Shown: piece after piece, positions 1 to 6,465 of the stretch | Layout: each line of letters opens with the position of its first letter | Position numbering within the stretch: position 1 is the stretch's first letter | The notes under the pieces: generated by a model | Database searches by the model: none | Told to the model about the DNA's origin: nothing | Seen by the model: the letters and a program-made list of their open reading frames with translations, nothing else | Source of the DNA: Elusimicrobia bacterium CG06_land_8_20_14_3_00_38_11 | Lineage (GTDB): Bacteria > Elusimicrobiota > UBA8919 | NCBI GenBank assembly: GCA_002780205.1 | Contig: PEVQ01000205.1 | Span: forward strand, 827-15,203 | Reading direction: 5' to 3' | DNA: 14,377 nucleotides | Made by a program: the position numbers and the translations under genes

Positions 1-1089
1 ATAAAATACACGGTTTATTATTCCTCTTATTCCGATTTTTCTTCATCTCAAACTATTTCTGGCTTGACCTCCACGAACTATACTTTTACATCAAATCTGA
101 CAGAAAATACTACATATTACTGGAAGGTTGCGGCAATTGATGAATATACCCCACCGTTGCCGACTCTTTCAGAAAAATCATTTTCATTTTATGTTAAACC
201 GGTTCCGCCCGCGTCACCTTCAAATGTTAAAATTACGGATGGAATAATTTCATGGAGTCCGGTTTTACTTGATGAGGACGGTTCCGCTATTGTTGATTTA
301 TCAGCATATAATATTTATCTGTCCAGCGATATAAAAATAATAGGAAGTACCGAAACATTCGCCAGTTATACTACTGCGACTTCTACTTTTGCAAAAAGCG
401 GTTTTTGGACAGTTATCCGTGCGGTTGATGATTTCGGAAACGAAAGTGCAAACTCCGTTGCAGTAAAATCAGACGAAACAAAACAGATTTTAATTTCAAA
501 AGACAAAGAGGTTATTATTGAATTACCGTCGGCAGCACAGTCATTTCTTTCAAATGTCATAATTTCAATTTCAAAATCCGGAGGCATTTACGATATAAAA
601 CCGCTTAATTCATTGACGATGGCGGAAATAAATGGCTTTACATTTTCATCACCCGTCAAAATCACTTTTGAGGAGGCCGGTGATTGCGTGTATTGGTACA
701 ACGGGGTTGAATATGTCGCCCTCGGAGGAAAAAAGGGCAACAGCATAACCGTTGAGACGACGAAATTAGGCAAATTTTATACTGGGACGATTGCCGCTAC
801 TAAACTAAAATTGGCTTCTTCATTTCCTACGAAAATATTTACTCCCAATAATGACGGTATAAACGATGAAATAAATCTTACATTTACCGGTATTACGGAG
901 GATATAACTGATGCGGAGATTTTTGATGTAACCGGCAAAAAAATTGCGGATATGAAAAAAGGTGATTATTCACGGTTTTCTTGGGACGGGAAAAATTCCG
1001 ACGGTAAAACGGTTCTTCCGGGAGTTTATATCTATCAAGTTAAAAGCGGAAAAAATGTGTGTAACGGAACGGTGGTGGTGGCAAGATAG
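1..1089 (+). CDS. Fibronectin type III surface protein with FlgD/T9SS-like C-terminal domain (5' truncated)
   Basis: The frame is open from base 1, so the gene begins outside the window; 362 residues are visible. Residues 1 to about 66 look like a fibronectin type III domain (Y-W-K-V-A-A-I-D strand). A second follows at about 67-155 (ISWSPV, then WTVIRAVDDFGNES). Residues about 160-262 are a beta-rich region I do not recognise. The last 90 residues resemble a FlgD Ig-like or gliding-motility/T9SS sorting domain: FTPNNDGINDE, then FDVTGKK, SWDGKNSDGK, GVYIYQVKSG and a basic C-terminus. In Bacteroidota such domains direct export through the type IX system; in other phyla they are common on exported proteins of unknown route. 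It is probably an exported adhesin or structural protein. The next gene begins 12 nt downstream and encodes an outer-membrane barrel, so co-transcription is likely. Confidence 0.8.
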   Translation: MKYTVYYSSYSDFSSSQTISGLTSTNYTFTSNLTENTTYYWKVAAIDEYTPPLPTLSEKSFSFYVKPVPPASPSNVKITDGIISWSPVLLDEDGSAIVDLSAYNIYLSSDIKIIGSTETFASYTTATSTFAKSGFWTVIRAVDDFGNESANSVAVKSDETKQILISKDKEVIIELPSAAQSFLSNVIISISKSGGIYDIKPLNSLTMAEINGFTFSSPVKITFEEAGDCVYWYNGVEYVALGGKKGNSITVETTKLGKFYTGTIAATKLKLASSFPTKIFTPNNDGINDEINLTFTGITEDITDAEIFDVTGKKIADMKKGDYSRFSWDGKNSDGKTVLPGVYIYQVKSGKNVCNGTVVVAR

Positions 1090-1101
1090 TGGCAATTAAA
1101 A

Positions 1102-1866
1102 ATGAAAAATTATAAATTAAAAATTATTGTATTTATTTTTTTACAAACGTTAATTTCTGAATTATATTCTTCTGAAACAATGGCTTCTGCCGACAGAAAC
1201 AGTGGTAGGGGGATTGATTTTAGCGTTTATTGGTTGCAGGAAAAACGGGATATCACCGTGAATGTTTTAAGTGCGGAAGAATTTACTGTTACAGGGTCAA
1301 CATTTTCAGGTATCGCAGAAAACATATCACAATATGAACTTAAAGTTAAAGAAAAAACTTTTTTACCCGCGATTAAATTTAATGTGCGACTCGGCGAGAA
1401 GTTTCATCCTTATATTAGATTTGGTATCTTAAAAACGGAACTGACAGGTTACGGTAAAAAATGGGAAAGCAGACAGGACGGGATTGCCGGCGGGTTCGGC
1501 TTAAAATATGTTCTATTACAGGATACAGTTGTAACGCCGGCATTTGCTGTTGATACGGGAGTAATTTTTAAGAATGTAAAAATAAAAAAATTTGACGATA
1601 CGGATATAGACCTTAATTACAAAACGCGGGAACTCTCCGCATCTTTTTGGACATCAAAAAAAATAAAACAATTTGAACCGTATTTGGGTTTGCAATTCTC
1701 TTTTATAGACGGTGAATTTGAAAATTGTGATATAGATGCGGATTCCGTAAATATTTTTTACGGGTGTGGATATAAATTTTTATCCGGTATAATGATTACC
1801 TTTGAAAATTCGTTTGTAAATGTAAAAAATTTTAATTTTGCAGCAGGAATAAAGATAGGAATTTAA
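1102..1866 (+). CDS. Predicted outer-membrane beta-barrel protein
   Basis: A 254-residue protein. A basic, hydrophobic N-terminus (MKNYKLKIIVFIFLQTLI) looks like a signal peptide, with cleavage probably near residues 22-30. The rest alternates polar and hydrophobic residues with aromatic girdles (FHPYIRFGIL, FEPYLGLQFSF, FNFAAGIKIGI) and ends in a strand, as outer-membrane barrels do. No catalytic motif is visible and I cannot name a family; a small OmpA/OmpX-like porin fold is a guess. The start codon lies inside a repeat word (CAATTAAAAATG, also found at 3188-3199), and no clear Shine-Dalgarno site precedes it. It lies between the fibronectin III protein and the PorV-like protein, whose start is 2 nt after this stop codon, so the three look like one envelope operon. 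Confidence 0.7.
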   Translation: MKNYKLKIIVFIFLQTLISELYSSETMASADRNSGRGIDFSVYWLQEKRDITVNVLSAEEFTVTGSTFSGIAENISQYELKVKEKTFLPAIKFNVRLGEKFHPYIRFGILKTELTGYGKKWESRQDGIAGGFGLKYVLLQDTVVTPAFAVDTGVIFKNVKIKKFDDTDIDLNYKTRELSASFWTSKKIKQFEPYLGLQFSFIDGEFENCDIDADSVNIFYGCGYKFLSGIMITFENSFVNVKNFNFAAGIKIGI

Positions 1867-1867
1867 T

Positions 1868-3184
1868 ATGAAAAAACCAGAGATTAAGAAATTAGAGATT
1901 AAGAGATTAAGGCGAAAATGCTTTAAGGTTTTTATTTTGCTATTCGCTATTCTCTATTCTCTATTCTCTGCCGTTTACGCTGCTTTTGATAACCCATCTT
2001 CCGGTGCGCGGCCTTACGGTATGGGAAATGCTTTTACCGGACTTGCCGACGATATTCAGGCGATTTTTTATAATCCCGCCGGTCTTACGCAGGTCAGGCA
2101 TAAAGAACTTATCACATATTTCGGTAAGCCCTTCGTCGGTCTTGATGATAAAAGCGATCTCTCCGACGGGTTTGTAGGGTATCTTCATCCTTTAAGGGGG
2201 CGGGAATCGTTCGCCGTATCCGTAAGCGATTTTCGGTTGTCAACCGCCTACAATGAAAATGTTGCAGCATTAAGTTATGCAAAAGAAATTTCAAAGCGTC
2301 TATCATTCGGTCTGAATATGAAAGTCCTGCGGCTCAAATACGGGAGCGATAAATATACCGATAAAGACCCTCTTTTTGAGAGGAATTCGCGGGCATCATT
2401 TTCCGGTGATTCCGGCTTATTTGTTAAATTATCAAAAAAGTTTTATACCGGTATTTCCGCGTTTAACTTAAATGAGCCGAATATAGGAATAGGGGAAACG
2501 GTGCGGCTACCAGTAAGAACACGGCTGGGTTTGGGATGGCGTTCAAAATTTGCAACATTCTGTTTTGACGCCGAGCATCAACAGGATGAATTAAAATATT
2601 TTTTCGGGGGTGAAAAGTCGTTTTTTAACGAAAAGTTTTATTTTAGAGAAGGTTTTGGTTATGGAAAGGACTTTGCAAATGTATCAATCGGGCTTTCCGT
2701 TCTTCCCGACCCGTTTCGTCTTGATTATGCTTTTCAACTTCCGATAACAGGCGTAAAAGATATTATGGGCACTCATCGTTTGTCTATTGTTTTTGAATTC
2801 GGAAAAGAGCTCAGCGACCCATACACGGTGGATTTAGAAAGCGAAATTTCACGGTTGGAAAGAGAAAAAGCGGAATTGCAAAAAAAATTGGAGACAACGG
2901 AGGGCGAATTAACAAATGTTTCGTCGGAATCGGAAAAAACAAAGTTACAACTTAATGATGTCCAGCGTCAGAAAGAGCAACTTGAAAAGGATATGCGGCG
3001 AATAGAATCCCGTCCCGCTCCCAAAAAAATAACTTATCACACGGTTGAGAAGGGTGATACACTTGCTTCAATTTCCCGAAGGTATTACGGCACGCCGGAC
3101 AGGTGGCAGGATATTTATCATTCTAACAAAAATAAAATTGAAAGAGGGATACCGGTTGTGGGAAGTCAACTGGTTATACCATAG
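1868..3184 (+). CDS. PorV/PorQ-like outer-membrane barrel fused to coiled coil and LysM domain
   Basis: A 438-residue protein. Residues 1-38 form a signal peptide with an unusually long basic start (MKKPEIKKLEIKRLRRK) and a hydrophobic core ending at VYA. Mature residues 39 to about 315 match the PorV/PorQ-type barrel pattern: GARPYGMGNAFTGLADD, then FYNPAGL, followed by repeated beta strands. Residues about 319-380 are a charged coiled coil (SEISRLEREKAELQKKL and onward). Residues 391-438 are a LysM domain (HTVEKGDTLASISRRYYG, W at 413, ending LVIP), which binds peptidoglycan glycan. The inferred role is an outer-membrane protein whose periplasmic tail grips the cell wall. An AGGA element 7 nt upstream of the ATG is a modest ribosome binding site. 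The basic N-terminus and part of the hydrophobic core are encoded by short tandem repeats. The barrel assignment is firm; the T9SS-type role is inference. Confidence 0.82.
   Translation: MKKPEIKKLEIKRLRRKCFKVFILLFAILYSLFSAVYAAFDNPSSGARPYGMGNAFTGLADDIQAIFYNPAGLTQVRHKELITYFGKPFVGLDDKSDLSDGFVGYLHPLRGRESFAVSVSDFRLSTAYNENVAALSYAKEISKRLSFGLNMKVLRLKYGSDKYTDKDPLFERNSRASFSGDSGLFVKLSKKFYTGISAFNLNEPNIGIGETVRLPVRTRLGLGWRSKFATFCFDAEHQQDELKYFFGGEKSFFNEKFYFREGFGYGKDFANVSIGLSVLPDPFRLDYAFQLPITGVKDIMGTHRLSIVFEFGKELSDPYTVDLESEISRLEREKAELQKKLETTEGELTNVSSESEKTKLQLNDVQRQKEQLEKDMRRIESRPAPKKITYHTVEKGDTLASISRRYYGTPDRWQDIYHSNKNKIERGIPVVGSQLVIP
1879..1911 (+). repeat. GATTAAG-type short repeat encoding a signal-peptide n-region
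   Basis: Three copies of AGATTAAG, plus an ATTAGAG interruption, encode the KKLEIKRLRRK-like start of the PorV-like protein. The word looks like low-complexity intergenic DNA; related AGAGAATTAGAG words occur at about 12895-12912. Confidence 0.55.
1941..1968 (+). repeat. Heptamer tandem array (TATTCGC plus 3 x TATTCTC) inside a signal peptide
   Basis: Four consecutive 7-nt units encode part of the hydrophobic core (AILYSLFSA) of the PorV-like protein. The unit is not a multiple of three, so gain or loss of one copy would shift the frame. Confidence 0.7.
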
Positions 3185-3187
3185 AGG

Positions 3188-3315
3188 CAATTAAAAATGT
3201 AAAAACTTGTCCCGCTTTAGCGGGATTTAAAATTAAAAATGTAGGTAAAAGATTTAATAATAATTTTATCCACAATTTTAGCGTAGCGTCATTTTTAATT
3301 TTGAATTTTTAATTG
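3188..3315. repeat. Nested fold-back repeat (AATTAAAAATG family) between envelope and kinase genes
   Basis: CAATTAAAAATG (3188-3199) is complementary, bar one base, to AATTTTTAATTG (3304-3315). AAAATTAAAAATG (3229-3241) pairs perfectly with 3290-3302. Inside is a hairpin TCCCGC-TTTA-GCGGGA (3210-3225) followed by only three T residues, so it could be a weak terminator for the upstream operon. Related words occur at 1093-1128 and 5717-5742. The region holds no gene. Confidence 0.65.
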
Positions 3316-3323
3316 ATTTTGTT

Positions 3324-4364
3324 ATGAAATCTTTAACGGATTATTGGAGAACAAAATTTGTTGAACTGCAAAAGTTGACTAACGATGAAAAGAAAAAAGC
3401 CAATTCCGAGAAAAAGGACTTGAAGGATAAAATTTTTGAGCAGACCGTTGCAATCAAAGAATTGCAGGATAAAATTTCCGAATTTAAAAAAACAATTGTG
3501 GAAAAAGAAAAAATAATTTCTAAAATGGAGACGGATAAACAGGCGGCGGAAGAATCGCGCATAAAGGAAATAGAAAAAATAAAAAATGAAAATACTGAAA
3601 ATATCCGTTTGATTGAACAAAAAAATTACGATAATGAGGCGGTTCTTATTTCGGAATTTGTCAGATTCTTAAAAAAGGATGTCGGATATGTAAATGGTCT
3701 GGTCAGGGTTTTAGGTGAACTCTGCAAAGAAAAAGAATCAAAAAAAATTATTGAAAATCTTATTGAACACTTAGAGGGGATGTCTCAACTTGCCGACGAA
3801 CTTTCATGGTTTTCAATGCCGTTTAAGAAAGAAGAAGGGTTGACCGACGCGGCATATTTGCTTGAAAAGGTAGTCGGCGAATTTAAGGATTCATCTGCTG
3901 CCAAAAATATTACAATATCAGTTGACATCAGAGAAAAAATACAGGAAATAAACATTTTTGAGGAGCATCTTAAAACGGTTTTTACGGAAATAATTAAAAA
4001 TTCTTTAGATGCAATGCCGCAAGGCGGTGAATTGACGATAACCACACGAGGTTGTCATGCTGAACTTGATTCAGCATCTCTTGGTTCAGTTTCTAATGGG
4101 ATTCCGAAACAAGTTCGGAATGACACTTCGTGTCAGTATGTTGAAATCTCTTTCAAGGATAACGGTCGCGGCATCCCGCCCCACCTTTTAGAGAAAGTGA
4201 CAAAACCGTTTTTTTCAACCAAAAAAAAGATAGGTTTCGGATTAGGAATGACGAGAGTTAGAAAAATTCTGGATGCCTACGGATACCGTCTGACAATTGC
4301 CAGCGAAGAAGATAAAGGAACAACAGTAAAAATAACTATGGGACACGAATCAAATCACGAATAA
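3324..4364 (+). CDS. Histidine-kinase-like ATPase, apparently lacking the phosphoacceptor histidine
   Basis: A 346-residue soluble protein without a membrane segment. Residues about 10-100 are a long charged coiled coil. Residues 105-165 occupy the dimerisation/phosphoacceptor position, but where kinases have an H-E-x-x-x-P motif this one reads KKDVGYVNGLV, with no histidine. The C-terminal HATPase domain is well kept: N box N226-S-L-D-A, G1 box D279-N-G-R-G, F box KPFFSTKK, and G2 box G304-F-G-L-G-M, all needed to bind ATP. Residues 244-271 are encoded by an inserted palindromic element between two strands of the ATPase fold. The last residues (GHESNHE) come from another repeat that begins before the stop codon. 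No response regulator is adjacent. It may be an orphan kinase, a pseudokinase or a GHKL ATPase of other function. There is no clear ribosome binding site; this ATG is the first in frame. Confidence 0.8.
   Translation: MKSLTDYWRTKFVELQKLTNDEKKKANSEKKDLKDKIFEQTVAIKELQDKISEFKKTIVEKEKIISKMETDKQAAEESRIKEIEKIKNENTENIRLIEQKNYDNEAVLISEFVRFLKKDVGYVNGLVRVLGELCKEKESKKIIENLIEHLEGMSQLADELSWFSMPFKKEEGLTDAAYLLEKVVGEFKDSSAAKNITISVDIREKIQEINIFEEHLKTVFTEIIKNSLDAMPQGGELTITTRGCHAELDSASLGSVSNGIPKQVRNDTSCQYVEISFKDNGRGIPPHLLEKVTKPFFSTKKKIGFGLGMTRVRKILDAYGYRLTIASEEDKGTTVKITMGHESNHE
4053..4135. repeat. Palindromic repeat inserted in frame within the kinase-like gene
   Basis: The ends TGTCATGCTGAACTTG (4053-4068) and CAAGTTCGGAATGACA (4110-4125) are inverted copies matching at 14 of 16 positions. 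Each half is also its own hairpin: TGCTGAA/TTCAGCA (4058-4076) and ATTCCGAA/TTCGGAAT (4101-4121). A third small hairpin, TGACAC/GTGTCA, lies at 4121-4135. The frame stays open and adds about 28 residues (CHAELDSAS to NDTSCQ) between the N and G1 boxes. The GTCAT-GCTGAAC/GTTCGGAATGAC word belongs to the same broad family as those at 4410-4450 and 14329-14377. Confidence 0.85.
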
Positions 4365-4494
4365 CGGCAAATATCACGAATGAACGCGAATGACGGGTCG
4401 GCGAGGCAACTGTCATTGCGAGAGCCGATTTATCGGCTCGTGGCAATCTCATTCGTGAAAATTCGAGATAAGATTCGTGATATTTTATTCGTGT
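4343..4494. repeat. 152-bp fold-back element (CACGAAT/ATTCGTG family)
   Basis: Three left-arm words have inverted partners in matching order: ACACGAAT (4343-4350) with ATTCGTGT (4487-4494), ATCACGAAT (4354-4362) with ATTCGTGAT (4473-4481), and CACGAATG (4375-4382) with CATTCGTG (4450-4457). The centre holds a TGTCATTGCGAG...GGCAATCTC word with an inner hairpin AGCCGAT-TT-ATCGGCT. The element starts inside the kinase gene, supplies its last codons, and ends 7 nt before the next start codon. Confidence 0.8.
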
Positions 4495-4501
4495 TTTTAC
4501 T

Positions 4502-5557
4502 ATGGATAAAATAAAAAATACCAACAGGCATTATTATCTTGCGAAGGCATATTTTGCGGCCGGAATATTCGGTCGTGCGATTGATGAATTTGACAAAGCA
4601 CTGAAATTTTCTCCCGAGTTTGCCAACATTCATTATGATGCGGCAAGGGTTTATGAAAAAATGGAATTATTCGGCAATGCCGCGAAAGAATACAAAATTG
4701 CGCTTGACATAAATCCTCATTACACGGATGCGAAAGAATCATTAGCAAAACTTTTGTCCGGTAATCGCGACAAAAAACTGAAAATAAAAAAGCGGTTTCC
4801 CGTTAAAAAAATAATAAAAATTTTATCTGCTGTTTTTTCGCTGATTATAATTTTTTTTACAATTTATTATTTTGCCCGACCAGTTCCGCAAAGCATAGCA
4901 TACTTTTCAATACCGTCACTGCATCCGTCCGGGATTACAATTTCTGGTGATGAAATATGGATTTGCGACTGGTTTTCTTCCACTGTCTATAAACATAAAT
5001 TTGATGCCGTACTCTCGCTTATAAAATCAACAAAACTATCTGACATACATCCCGCCGGTATCGCATCCAATAAAAAAGAATTGTGGCTTTGCGATGCGTT
5101 TTCAAAAAAGATTTTTCAGTTTGATAAAAATACACTGAAAGTTTCCGGAAGTTTTCAGAGCCCTGGTGCCAATCCGTCGGCAATTTTTGATTCCGGTAAA
5201 TTTCTATGGTCTTGCGATTCTCAGGACGATAAGATTTATCGTCACAAAAAAGATAAAAATTTAACAATTGATTTGACATTTTCGCTTTCAAATCCGAATA
5301 CCGTCGGACTTTTCGTCAAAGGAAAAAATATTTTTATTGCTGATGCGGACACAAGCAGGGTTTATAGATATTTATTAGACGAGAAAGCGAAAAAAATAAG
5401 CCGACTCTCAGAATATGAAATTCCTGCTTTCGGCACATCTGCAACCACCGCCAGAAAAATTTCCGGATTAAGCATGACTAACGATTACCTGTTTCTTACT
5501 TCTGAAGGTACCGGCGAGGTCTACAGAATTCCTTTCAAAATGTTAAAGAGCAAATAA
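4502..5557 (+). CDS. TPR protein with one membrane segment and a C-terminal beta-propeller
   Basis: A 351-residue protein. Residues 7 to about 75 hold two tetratricopeptide repeats (YYLAKAYFAAGIFGRAIDEFDKAL, then YDAARVYEKMELFGNAAKEYKIALDINP). A basic stretch at 91-104 precedes a membrane helix at about 105-124. Residues about 130-351 form repeated strands with the NHL/virginiamycin-lyase-like propeller pattern: HPSGI...EIWICDW, then HPAGI...ELWLCDAF, NPSAI...FLWSCDS and NTVGL...IFIADAD. By the positive-inside rule the TPRs are cytoplasmic and the propeller periplasmic or extracellular, suggesting a link between inner and outer protein partners. I do not recognise a named family, and no enzyme residues are apparent. 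The ATG directly follows the fold-back repeat; no ribosome binding site is evident. Confidence 0.75.
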   Translation: MDKIKNTNRHYYLAKAYFAAGIFGRAIDEFDKALKFSPEFANIHYDAARVYEKMELFGNAAKEYKIALDINPHYTDAKESLAKLLSGNRDKKLKIKKRFPVKKIIKILSAVFSLIIIFFTIYYFARPVPQSIAYFSIPSLHPSGITISGDEIWICDWFSSTVYKHKFDAVLSLIKSTKLSDIHPAGIASNKKELWLCDAFSKKIFQFDKNTLKVSGSFQSPGANPSAIFDSGKFLWSCDSQDDKIYRHKKDKNLTIDLTFSLSNPNTVGLFVKGKNIFIADADTSRVYRYLLDEKAKKISRLSEYEIPAFGTSATTARKISGLSMTNDYLFLTSEGTGEVYRIPFKMLKSK

Positions 5558-5610
5558 CCCCGCCCCTCCTGTTGCACTAACACCTTGAACTTAAACTGGT
5601 GCAAAAAACA

Positions 5611-5639
5611 TTGACAAAAGAAAAATGATTTTGTAAAAT
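5611..5639 (+). promoter_or_regulatory. Near-consensus sigma70 promoter
   Basis: TTGACA (5611-5616), a 17-nt spacer and TAAAAT (5634-5639). Transcription would start near 5646, about 100 nt before the zinc-ribbon gene, and would include the tRNA-like relic in the leader. Confidence 0.8.
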
Positions 5640-5640
5640 C

Positions 5641-5710
5641 GGATAACGGAAAAATTATACGGAAAGCACTCACACAGGAGGGTCCGCAGGTTCAATCCCT
5701 GCATTGCCCA
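5641..5710 (+). pseudogene. Decayed tRNA-like sequence (tRNA-Val-like)
   Basis: The 3' part is well kept: a T arm with stem GCAGG/CCTGC and loop TTCAATC (5686-5702), then an acceptor strand ATTGCCC (5703-5709) and discriminator A. GGAAAGCAC and TCACAC (5661-5675) resemble the D-arm end and a CAC anticodon region of tRNA-Val. The 5' acceptor strand, D stem and anticodon stem do not pair properly (about 5 of 7 at best in the acceptor). The total length of about 70 nt fits a full tRNA, so this looks like a degenerated gene rather than a short chance match. No CCA is encoded. Confidence 0.5.
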
Positions 5711-5749
5711 TAGAGATTCAACTAAAAATGTAAAATTAAAAATATTTAT

Positions 5750-6454
5750 ATGAATGAACAACTTATAAAACTTATAGAATTGCAGGACATTGATTCCAAA
5801 ATAGATGATGCCAATAATAACATTGAGAAAATCAGCGGTGAAATAAACTTATTGCAAGAAACTCTTGTAAAGAAAAAAGAGCAAATTGAATCCGCAAAAA
5901 AAGATATAACAAGCAGCGATATCTTAAAAAAAGAAAAGGAAGTGGAAATAGCGTTAATAGATGAAAAAATCAAAAAGCACAATATGGAATTAAATGCGGT
6001 TAAAACCAACGATGCTTATAAAGCACTTTTAACAGAGATAGAAACCGGGAAAAACGAAAAATTAAAAATAGAAGATGAATTACTGGTGTTGATGGAAACC
6101 GATGAAAAAAATTCCAAAGACATAAAAAATTTGCAAAAAGATTATGAAAAATTGGAAAAAGAATTTGCTGGCAAAAAAGCGTTATTTGAAAATGATTTAA
6201 AAAAAGAGACGGCAGTGGTTTTGCAACTTTCCGAAAAACGGAAAACAAAACTGGCGGAATTGCCGAAAAATATTGCCGACAGGTACGAAAATATAAGAAA
6301 AAACAAAAACGGTGCAGCCGTAGTAATGGTAGAAGATAATGCCTGCGGCGGATGTCACAGGAATTTACCGATTCACATTATTGACGAATTAAAAAAAGGC
6401 AAAGATTTGATAACATGCAATAATTGTATGAGGATTTTGTATCAAAAAAAATGA
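5750..6454 (+). CDS. Coiled-coil protein with C-terminal C4 zinc ribbon (zf-RING_7 type)
   Basis: A 234-residue protein. Residues 1 to about 175 are a long coiled-coil hairpin rich in Lys and Glu, starting MNEQLIKLIELQDIDSKID, the usual opening of this family. The C-terminus carries a zinc ribbon with Cys199-x2-Cys202 and Cys223-x2-Cys226, embedded in the family signature GGCHRNLP...LITCNNCMRILY. The length of about 235 residues is normal. The family is widespread and binds zinc; a nucleic-acid or ribosome-linked role is suspected but not shown here. It has its own promoter at 5611-5639 and is followed by an RNase HI gene and rnpB. A zinc-ribbon/RNase H pairing is known elsewhere, for example in mycobacteria. 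A GACCCCA/TGGGGTC hairpin (6466-6485) lies just downstream but has no T tract. Confidence 0.88.
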   Translation: MNEQLIKLIELQDIDSKIDDANNNIEKISGEINLLQETLVKKKEQIESAKKDITSSDILKKEKEVEIALIDEKIKKHNMELNAVKTNDAYKALLTEIETGKNEKLKIEDELLVLMETDEKNSKDIKNLQKDYEKLEKEFAGKKALFENDLKKETAVVLQLSEKRKTKLAELPKNIADRYENIRKNKNGAAVVMVEDNACGGCHRNLPIHIIDELKKGKDLITCNNCMRILYQKK

Positions 6455-6465
6455 ATTTGCGAAAT

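Noticed and set aside
3333..3620. Phe-rich open frame on the - strand opposite the kinase coiled coil
   Set aside because: It is the antisense shadow of Lys/Glu-rich codons; the + strand frame has the conserved ATPase motifs.
4343..4494. CRISPR-like array from the regularly recurring CACGAAT words
   Set aside because: Words are inverted rather than direct on the two sides, are only 7-9 nt, and spacers are irregular; no cas gene is nearby.
5641..5710. A functional tRNA gene
   Set aside because: The 5' acceptor strand, D stem and anticodon stem do not pair; only the T arm and 3' acceptor strand are intact.
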